64,000 bases of DNA from assembly GCA_016708465.1 (NCBI GenBank), contig JADJFT010000007.1, forward strand, positions 12,501-76,500. Reading direction: 5' to 3'. How positions within the stretch are numbered: the stretch's first letter is position 1; each line of letters starts with the position of its first letter. The translations under genes were made by a program, and so were the position numbers. The notes beneath the pieces were generated by a model. That model saw only the letters and a program-made list of their open reading frames with translations. It searched no databases and was not told the DNA's origin. Origin of the DNA: Rhodanobacteraceae bacterium (GTDB taxonomy: Bacteria > Pseudomonadota > Gammaproteobacteria > Xanthomonadales > Ahniellaceae). Of the stretch, positions 58,249 through 64,000 are shown in pieces.

Positions 58249-61200
58249 TCAATCCTCGATCGTCACCCGTTTGCGATTGTCATTCGAGACGCGGTCGATC
58301 AACTTGTTGAAGGGGTCGATACCGGCGTCGTAGGGCAGTTCGTCGACGATGACCGTGACCTTGCCTTCGCCTTGGTCGATATGGTGTTTCTTCAGGTACA
58401 GCACCTTTTCGTCGTCCTCATCGCCGCCCTTCGGCCGCGCGAACACGCCGATGTCGATGTCGTCGCCCAGCGCGAGTGCGCTTTCCTTGCCGATGCCGTC
58501 CGACAACATCTTGCCGGCCTTCCAGCTCAGGGTCACTTCGTACTGGCCGTTCTCGAGTTTCCTCGCGGTGACTTCTTCGGCGCGGTTGTCGTAGAAGGTG
58601 ATGCGTTCGAACAGGTCGGTGATCAGTTGTTGCTTGTCGGCGGGAGCAACGGCGCGGAACTCGTCGATCAGTGCGGTCGAGATCGTGTACGGCGGTTCCT
58701 GGAACTTGGTCTTGGCAATGTAGTTGCGCAATGCCAGATTGATCGCGTCCGCGCCGATTTCGTCTTTCAGGCGATACATCACCAGCGAGCCCTTGCGGTA
58801 GTGCACGTAGCCCTGACTGTCTTCGACGTGATCGAGCGGCAGTTCCTCGATGATTTCGCCGCCGCGTCCTTGCAGGTAGGCATCGAGTTCGTGCTTCAAG
58901 AACTTGCGCATGCGCGTCGCGCCATATTCCTGCTCCATCACCATCAGTGCCGAATACTGCGCCATGGTCTCGCTCATCAGGGTCGCGCCCTGGGCGTCCG
59001 CGCCCATCACCTGATGCGCCCACCATTGGTGCGCAAGTTCGTGAGCGGTGACGTAGAACACGTAGTCGACCGCGTCTTCGGCATCGACATTGGCGATGAA
59101 ACCGATCGCTTCCGAATACGGAATCGTGTTCGGGAAGGATTGCGCGAAGCTGGCGTAGCCGGGGAATTCCAGGATACGGAATTGGCGGTGCTGGTAGGGT
59201 CCGAAGTTCTTGCTGAAGTAATCGAACGAGCTCTTGCTGGCCGAGATCATGCGATCGACGTTGTAGGGATGTTTGCGGTCGTAGTAGACCTCGATCGCGA
59301 CGTCATTCCACTGGTCTTTCTTCACTTCCCAGTGGGCACTGAGATAAGCCCAGAAGCCGAGAATGGGCGCGTCCATTTCGTAACGGAAGCAGCGCCGACC
59401 GCCCTCGGTCCATTCGCGCTGCAAATAGCCCGGTGCCATCGCGGTCTGGTCTGGACTGGTGCAGACGGTGCTCTTGAAGTCGAGCCAGTCGGCGTCGTCG
59501 CCGAGATAGTTCCATTGGCGGGTCGTGGCTTCTAGCTTGGGCATGCGGCGCGGGTCGCCGAGGCCGCGTTCACGGCGCTCGTTGCGGTCCTGGATTTCAT
59601 TGCCGCGCTGGTAGCCGAACTGCGGGAAATAGGTGAGGTTGTCGAAGAAGGTGCCGTTGTGGTGGATGCGTCCGGCCGAACCACTGTTGGTGAAGCCCGG
59701 GTTGCGGATATCGATGCGGTAGCCGAAATCGAATTCGGCGCCCGGCGGCAACGGCGTCGCGAAGGCATAGACACGCATGCCGTTGGCGCGGTCGTCTTCC
59801 TTCAGCGTGGCGCCGGGCACATCGAGTTCGACCGTGCCGCGATCCACATCGCCATACACCAGCAACTCGGGAATCGGCTGCGTCGTCTTGTTCTTCATCC
59901 GGTATTGGCCGTCGATGCTGACGCGGCGTTCGGCCGGATAGATCTGCACCGTGTTGTCGGTAGCGATGATGCGCGGTTGCGGAAGATCTTCGGTCTTGCG
60001 CCAGGTGGTCTCGTAGCGCGCCTGTTCATCGAGTGCGGTGTCGCTGGCCTGATAGCGGTTCAGCACCGTCGTGTTGTAGAGAATCCAGGCGCCGGTCGCC
60101 ACAGTTGCGACCATGCTGCCCGCAAGCAGCATGCCGCTGCGTCCGCTGAGCCGTGTCTTCGCGATCGCCACACGCGTGCGCAACGGCTCGGCCGTGCCAC
60201 GAACCCAGAACGCCGCAGCGATCAACAGCCCGGCAAGGGTGAACAAGGTCCAGTAGCTGGTGAACCAGGCCCAGCCGGTGACGAAATGGCCGTATCCGTT
60301 CATGTCGGAATAGGGCACGGCCGGCGCCGAGCCGAAAGACACCAGGTTGTGGTCGAAATCGAGGCTGCCCAGCACCATCCACGACACCATGATGCCGATG
60401 GTCGCGAGGTAGCCGAGGAATTTGTGGTTGCAGAGCACCTGGAACACGATGGCGAGCCAGCCGGTCAGCACGAACAACGCCGAGGCGAGCATCAGGCCCT
60501 TCAGGTACAGCAGCGGTTCGAGCGCAGTGTAGCCCTTGAGCAGTTGATAACCCATGCACCAGAACGCCGCCGCGGCCATGAACACCGCGACCACCGCCAC
60601 CAGGGCCGTCGCCTTGGCCGCCAGCGGCACCCAGTTCGGCATCGGGAAGGCATCGACCACGCCGTCGAGCTTGGCCGAGCGCTCACGCCAGACCAGTTCG
60701 CCGCCATAGAACATCACCACGATCATCAGCAGCCAGGTGTAGGAGCCCTGGATCGACTGCAGCATTTGCGAAGTCGTCGGATACAACGGCGTGTCATACA
60801 TCGGGCCCGGCGAGGACAAGCTGGCCACAAGGTTGAGCAAACCGAAGCTGACCATGACCGCGAACGGCACCGAGTGCAGTACATGCAGGGTGTCGAAGCG
60901 GGTTTGCTTGAGGTATTGGCGAAACGCGGTGCCGATTCCGCCGGCCTGCAGTACCGCGATGCCGCGATAGGCGGTCGCAGTCACTGAGCTCGGGTCGGGC
61001 TTCGTCGCGAGGGTTTTGGCGTTTGCGCCGAACCAGGGCTTGCGCGTACCGGTGCCAGCGCGTTGCGCCTTGAACAAGGCCAGGGTCGCGGCGATCACCG
61101 CTGCCGCGACCGCGAGCCACAGCGCACGATTCGCCAGGATGTAGCCGCCGAGTTCCGGCAGTCGCGTGTTGCGGTCCTCGGCGGTCCAGTAGCGCGTGGT

Positions 61201-61854
61201 GATGCTCAGCGCGCGGATGCCGAACGGGTCGGCCAACGCGACGAGCCAGAGGTTGTCGAGATCGCGCGTAAACGAACCGCTGGCGACATACAGCACCATG
61301 AACGCCATGATCGCGAGATAGACGCCGAGCATCGAGCGCATGGTCGCCGCGAACAGCATGATCAGCGCGCCCGTGAAGATCAGATTCGGCAGCACGAAGA
61401 CCAGGAAGCCATAGGCGTACGGCGTGATCGAAAACGGACCGAGGCGGGCCGGATCGATCCACGGCATGGCTGCACCGAGCATCATCGCGAGCGCGATGCC
61501 GCCATAGATCAGCAGCGACACCAGCACCCCGGCGGTATACCGGCCGAGCAGGTAGGACTTCGCGTCGATCGGCTTCGAGAAGAACAACTCGGATGTGCCC
61601 AACTCGAAGTCGCGCAGCAAGGTGCCGCCGACGAAGGCGCCGGACAGAAACAGACCAAGAATGGTGAAGATGTTGATCCACTGCACGATCACGAAGGGCG
61701 CGTTGCGATGCACGTTGCCGATCGAGCCGCCGATCTGGACCGAGTCCGAGGTGGTGGCGCCGAAGGCCATGGCTGCGAATACGGCGATACCGATCCAGAG
61801 CAGGGGTGTGCGCGCCTGGAAGCGCAGGTCGAACTTGAGGAATTCGGAGAACAT
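58249..61854 (-). CDS. ABC-2 permease fused to M1-family aminopeptidase
   Basis: A 1,201-residue protein. The first ~600 residues are ABC-2 type permease with about twelve helices in two sets (LLWIGIAVFAAMAFGATT ..., PFAVMVSFGLLNLVASLS ...). The C-terminal ~500 are an M1 metallopeptidase domain with HELAHQWWAHQVMG (HExxH near residue 940), the third ligand Glu 19 residues on in TLMSETMAQY, and YRKGSLVMYRLKDEIG. The usual GxMEN exopeptidase loop is not seen; the matching position reads IPYSEAIGF. The ATPase gene lies 9 bases upstream. The reading frame is intact over 3.6 kb. Confidence 0.9.
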   Translation of the reverse strand: MFSEFLKFDLRFQARTPLLWIGIAVFAAMAFGATTSDSVQIGGSIGNVHRNAPFVIVQWINIFTILGLFLSGAFVGGTLLRDFELGTSELFFSKPIDAKSYLLGRYTAGVLVSLLIYGGIALAMMLGAAMPWIDPARLGPFSITPYAYGFLVFVLPNLIFTGALIMLFAATMRSMLGVYLAIMAFMVLYVASGSFTRDLDNLWLVALADPFGIRALSITTRYWTAEDRNTRLPELGGYILANRALWLAVAAAVIAATLALFKAQRAGTGTRKPWFGANAKTLATKPDPSSVTATAYRGIAVLQAGGIGTAFRQYLKQTRFDTLHVLHSVPFAVMVSFGLLNLVASLSSPGPMYDTPLYPTTSQMLQSIQGSYTWLLMIVVMFYGGELVWRERSAKLDGVVDAFPMPNWVPLAAKATALVAVVAVFMAAAAFWCMGYQLLKGYTALEPLLYLKGLMLASALFVLTGWLAIVFQVLCNHKFLGYLATIGIMVSWMVLGSLDFDHNLVSFGSAPAVPYSDMNGYGHFVTGWAWFTSYWTLFTLAGLLIAAAFWVRGTAEPLRTRVAIAKTRLSGRSGMLLAGSMVATVATGAWILYNTTVLNRYQASDTALDEQARYETTWRKTEDLPQPRIIATDNTVQIYPAERRVSIDGQYRMKNKTTQPIPELLVYGDVDRGTVELDVPGATLKEDDRANGMRVYAFATPLPPGAEFDFGYRIDIRNPGFTNSGSAGRIHHNGTFFDNLTYFPQFGYQRGNEIQDRNERRERGLGDPRRMPKLEATTRQWNYLGDDADWLDFKSTVCTSPDQTAMAPGYLQREWTEGGRRCFRYEMDAPILGFWAYLSAHWEVKKDQWNDVAIEVYYDRKHPYNVDRMISASKSSFDYFSKNFGPYQHRQFRILEFPGYASFAQSFPNTIPYSEAIGFIANVDAEDAVDYVFYVTAHELAHQWWAHQVMGADAQGATLMSETMAQYSALMVMEQEYGATRMRKFLKHELDAYLQGRGGEIIEELPLDHVEDSQGYVHYRKGSLVMYRLKDEIGADAINLALRNYIAKTKFQEPPYTISTALIDEFRAVAPADKQQLITDLFERITFYDNRAEEVTARKLENGQYEVTLSWKAGKMLSDGIGKESALALGDDIDIGVFARPKGGDEDDEKVLYLKKHHIDQGEGKVTVIVDELPYDAGIDPFNKLIDRVSNDNRKRVTIED

Positions 61855-61863
61855 GGTTCGCCC

Positions 61864-62748
61864 TCAGGCCGCGAGCGACGCGCGGTGACGCGTCAGTTGG
61901 CCGAAGTAGACGTCTTCAAGCCCCGCGGCGACCGGTTCGAAGCCCGCTTCCGGTTGCGTGTCCGCCAACACATGCACCACCGGGCGACCACCGACCAGCC
62001 GCGTCGACAACACCGTCAGGCGGCGTTGTACGTCTGCCAACTCGTCCTTGCTGATCACCTTCCGCCAGATCCGCCCGTCCAGCGACTGGATCGCTTCCAG
62101 CGGCTCGCCGGTCAGCAGCACTTGGCCCTGGTTGATGATGGCCATGCGCGAACATAGATCGGTCACATCCTCGACGATATGCGTGGACAGAATGACGACG
62201 ACGTTCTCGCCGATCTCGGCGAGCAGATTGAGAAAGCGATTGCGTTCCTCGGGATCGAGGCCAGCGGTCGGTTCATCGACGATCACCAAGCGCGGCGACC
62301 CGATCAGTGCTTGGGCGATGCCGAAGCGCTGGCGCATACCGCCCGAGAAGCCACCGAGCTTTTGCTTGCGCACGTTCCACAAGTTCACCTGTTGCAGCAG
62401 TGCGGCAACGACTTCGCTACGTTCTTTGCGGTTCACGTAACCCTTCAGTGCCGCGAAATGATTGAGCAGGTCCTCGGCACTGACTTTCGGGTACACGCCG
62501 AAATCTTGCGGCAAATAACCGAGCACACGGCGCACCGCGTCCTTGTCGCGCAACAGGTCGATCCCGTCGAGACTTGCTTCGCCGCTGTCCGCTTCCTGCA
62601 GGGTCGCCAGTGTGCGCATCAGGCTGGACTTGCCAGCGCCATTCGGGCCGAGCAGGCCGAACATGCCGGTCGGGATATCGAGCGTGACCGCCTTCAGCGC
62701 TTGCACGCCATTCGGATAGGTTTTGGACAGATTGCGAATCGTGAGCAT
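61864..62748 (-). CDS. ABC transporter ATP-binding protein
   Basis: 294 residues. Walker A GLLGPNGAGKSSLM near residue 33, Q-loop YLPQDFGVYPKVSAED, signature GFSGGMRQRFGIAQAL, Walker B LVIVDEPTAGLDPEERNR, H-loop ILSTHIVEDV. The C-terminal ~70 residues are an extra regulatory-like domain. It is the partner of the permease-peptidase gene (9 bases apart). ABC-2 type exporters move polysaccharides, lipids or drugs; the cargo is unknown. Confidence 0.93.
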   Translation of the reverse strand: MLTIRNLSKTYPNGVQALKAVTLDIPTGMFGLLGPNGAGKSSLMRTLATLQEADSGEASLDGIDLLRDKDAVRRVLGYLPQDFGVYPKVSAEDLLNHFAALKGYVNRKERSEVVAALLQQVNLWNVRKQKLGGFSGGMRQRFGIAQALIGSPRLVIVDEPTAGLDPEERNRFLNLLAEIGENVVVILSTHIVEDVTDLCSRMAIINQGQVLLTGEPLEAIQSLDGRIWRKVISKDELADVQRRLTVLSTRLVGGRPVVHVLADTQPEAGFEPVAAGLEDVYFGQLTRHRASLAA

Positions 62749-62855
62749 GACGTGGATCCTGAGGATGTGGTGATGGCAACCGCGACATCATTGCCGGCCC
62801 AATCGAAACCGGCATCTGCCCAAGGTCACGAACCGTTACAACGTGAGCATTCGCC

Positions 62856-63437
62856 TCAGCGCACGAATTCCCGCGCCAGCAGGCCGTAATAAACGACGTC
62901 CTGGATCTCGCCGTTGTAGATGTAGCGCTCACGCAGCACGCCTTCGCGCTGGAAGCCGGCTTTCTCGACGACGTGGATCGAGGCGTGGTGGCGCGGGTTG
63001 ATGTCGGCTTCGATGCGGCGCAGGGCGAGGTCCTCGAAGCCGAACTGACAGACACGTCGCACCGCTTCGGCGGCATAGCCGTTGCCCCAGTGGGCCGAGC
63101 CGAGCGCATAACCGATCTCGGCGGTGTTGTGCGGGGTATCGAGACGGAACAGCGACGCCGTGCCGATCACACGGTCGTTGTCCTTGCGCGTGATGCCCCA
63201 CTTGAAGCCGGTGCGTGCATCGAAGTGCTGCGCGATCTCGGCGAGAAAGGCGCGTGCCTCGGCAATGTCACGCATCGGCGGTCGCGTCCAGTAGCGCATC
63301 ACGTCCGGATCGGCGAATACGGCGTAGAGGTCGGGCAGGTCATCCTCGCGAATCGGCCGCAGGTGCAGTCGCTCGGAGTCAAGCGAGGGCAGAACGGTGA
63401 GATCGCTGAGCGAATGCTGAGGTGCGGTGTCAGTCAT
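62856..63437 (-). CDS. GNAT-family N-acetyltransferase (RimJ/RimL-like)
   Basis: 193 residues. Opens LDSERLHLRPIREDDLPDLYAVFADPDVMRYW, then IGTASLFRLDTPHNTAEIGYAL and the acetyl-CoA loop GSAHWGNGYAAEAVRRVCQFGFE, with the family finish NPRHHASIHVVEKAGFQREGVLRERYIYNG. It resembles enzymes that acetylate ribosomal proteins or other N-termini. ATG at 63437 is preferred over a long open frame to 63974 that is antisense to ohr. Confidence 0.9.
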   Translation of the reverse strand: MTDTAPQHSLSDLTVLPSLDSERLHLRPIREDDLPDLYAVFADPDVMRYWTRPPMRDIAEARAFLAEIAQHFDARTGFKWGITRKDNDRVIGTASLFRLDTPHNTAEIGYALGSAHWGNGYAAEAVRRVCQFGFEDLALRRIEADINPRHHASIHVVEKAGFQREGVLRERYIYNGEIQDVVYYGLLAREFVR

Positions 63438-63533
63438 GAGATTTCTCGATATCTGACCGACCAGTGTAGCGGCCTTGCCGTTGTCGTCACGAATTGTGGC
63501 TAGCATCGGCATTCCCGCCGAGGAGTGATGCTG

Positions 63534-63956
63534 ATGAAAGTGCTCTACACCGCCCACGCCACCGCAGACGGTGGCCGCGATGGTTCCGTGAAGTCGTCCG
63601 ACGGCATGATCGACGTGAAGCTGAACAAGCCGAAGACCCTGGGTGGCAACGAGGCGCCGGGCACGACGAATCCCGAACAGTTGTTCGCCAGCGGCTATTC
63701 GGCTTGCTTTGCCGGCGCGGTGGCGTTCGTCGCCGCGCAGAAAAAGGTTGCGTTGAACGGCATCTTCGTCACCGCCCATGTTGACATTGGTCTGCTTGAG
63801 GCCGGCGGCCTCGGCCTCGGTGCCCAACTCGACGTGCGCCTGCCGGGGATCGACCACGCGATAGCGCAAGAAATCATCGAAGCTGCGCATCAGGTATGTC
63901 CGTACTCGAAGGCGACGCGCGACAATATCGAGGTCAAGCTCAGCGTCATCGACTGA
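63534..63956 (+). CDS. ohr: Organic hydroperoxide resistance protein Ohr
   Basis: Thiol peroxidase that reduces organic hydroperoxides with lipoyl-type thiols. 140 residues. Both active cysteines are present: SGYSACFAGAVAF near residue 60 and AHQVCPYSKATRDN near residue 125. The start opens MKVLYTAHATADGGRDG. ATG at 63534 has gaggag 8 bases upstream; an alternative at 63528 would add two residues. No OhrR gene is in the window. The last 44 bases of the window are non-coding. Confidence 0.95.
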   Translation: MKVLYTAHATADGGRDGSVKSSDGMIDVKLNKPKTLGGNEAPGTTNPEQLFASGYSACFAGAVAFVAAQKKVALNGIFVTAHVDIGLLEAGGLGLGAQLDVRLPGIDHAIAQEIIEAAHQVCPYSKATRDNIEVKLSVID

Positions 63957-64000
63957 CTCGGTAGCGCACTTCAAACGCCTGCGGCTTCCCGTTGCACCGG

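Noticed and set aside
59659..62157. Long plus-strand open frames of 442 and 364 residues
   Set aside because: They are antisense to the permease-M1 gene and the ATPase gene, His/Arg/Gln-rich and without recognisable domains.
63438..63974. N-terminal extension of the GNAT protein
   Set aside because: The open frame continues on the minus strand through ohr, but family members start near MTDTAPQHSL, and ohr is clearly coding on the other strand.

Overview
The window reads as a chromosomal segment of a gammaproteobacterium, most likely of the Lysobacterales (Xanthomonadales). The basis is gene content: a gatCAB amidotransferase operon, the gammaproteobacterial cell-shape order mreBCD-mrdA-mrdB-mltB-rlpA-dacC-ybeD-lipB-lipA, a split class II ribonucleotide reductase, a TonB-dependent receptor coupled to a TPR-sulfotransferase, and type II secretion genes gspC-D-E. 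The DNA is GC-rich and genes are packed with many 4-base ATGA/GTGA overlaps. Genus cannot be fixed from the sequence alone.

Layout. 1-1743: the 3' half of a 23S rRNA gene, the 5S gene and the operon terminator. 1.9-9.1 kb: a TPR-sulfotransferase and a TonB-dependent receptor whose start overlaps its stop; the receptor is split by a decayed IS21-family element (istA/istB, 4176-6723). 9.1-13.2 kb (minus): a PfkB-family kinase and gatB-gatA-gatC. 13.4-23.9 kb (plus): elongasome genes, murein hydrolases and lipoate synthesis. 23.9-30.6 kb: a Prc-like protease (plus), then (minus) an M17 aminopeptidase, a HAD hydrolase, a phosphate-binding-like periplasmic protein and DegP. 30.7-34.9 kb (plus): nrdJa, a Lys/Ala-rich histone H1-like gene and nrdJb, with a likely NrdR box. 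35.1-39.3 kb (minus): a large secreted beta-propeller lipoprotein and a short NRDE fragment. 39.4-43.2 kb (plus): a PhoD phosphatase, an unknown exported protein and a GlxA-type AraC regulator. 43.2-49.2 kb (minus): an M13 peptidase, a DMT exporter, a HAAS/sensor protein with its PadR regulator, a sterol-desaturase-like hydroxylase and a DUF454 protein. 49.3-57.6 kb (plus): dinB, a small protein, gspC-D-E, a membrane protein, a DUF2884 protein and a CPBP protease. 57.6-63.4 kb (minus): a GST, an ABC permease fused to an M1 aminopeptidase, its ATPase and a GNAT acetyltransferase. 63.5-64 kb: ohr.

A major caveat is that at least twelve genes carry single-base frameshifts, including ones that should be essential (gatA, mrdB, nrdJa). 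Several lie in or beside homopolymers. This looks more like residual indel error from long-read assembly than biology. Such genes are given one full-length span with the suspected break points stated. The receptor and IS21 genes are called pseudogenes because the insertion is independent of indel error.

I found no clear new defence, CRISPR, prophage or biosynthetic system. The most interesting places are the histone-like gene lying between the two halves of the class II reductase, the chimeric junction around the IS21 insertion, the sulfotransferase/receptor pair, and a GspE that appears to lack the usual zinc tetracysteine.
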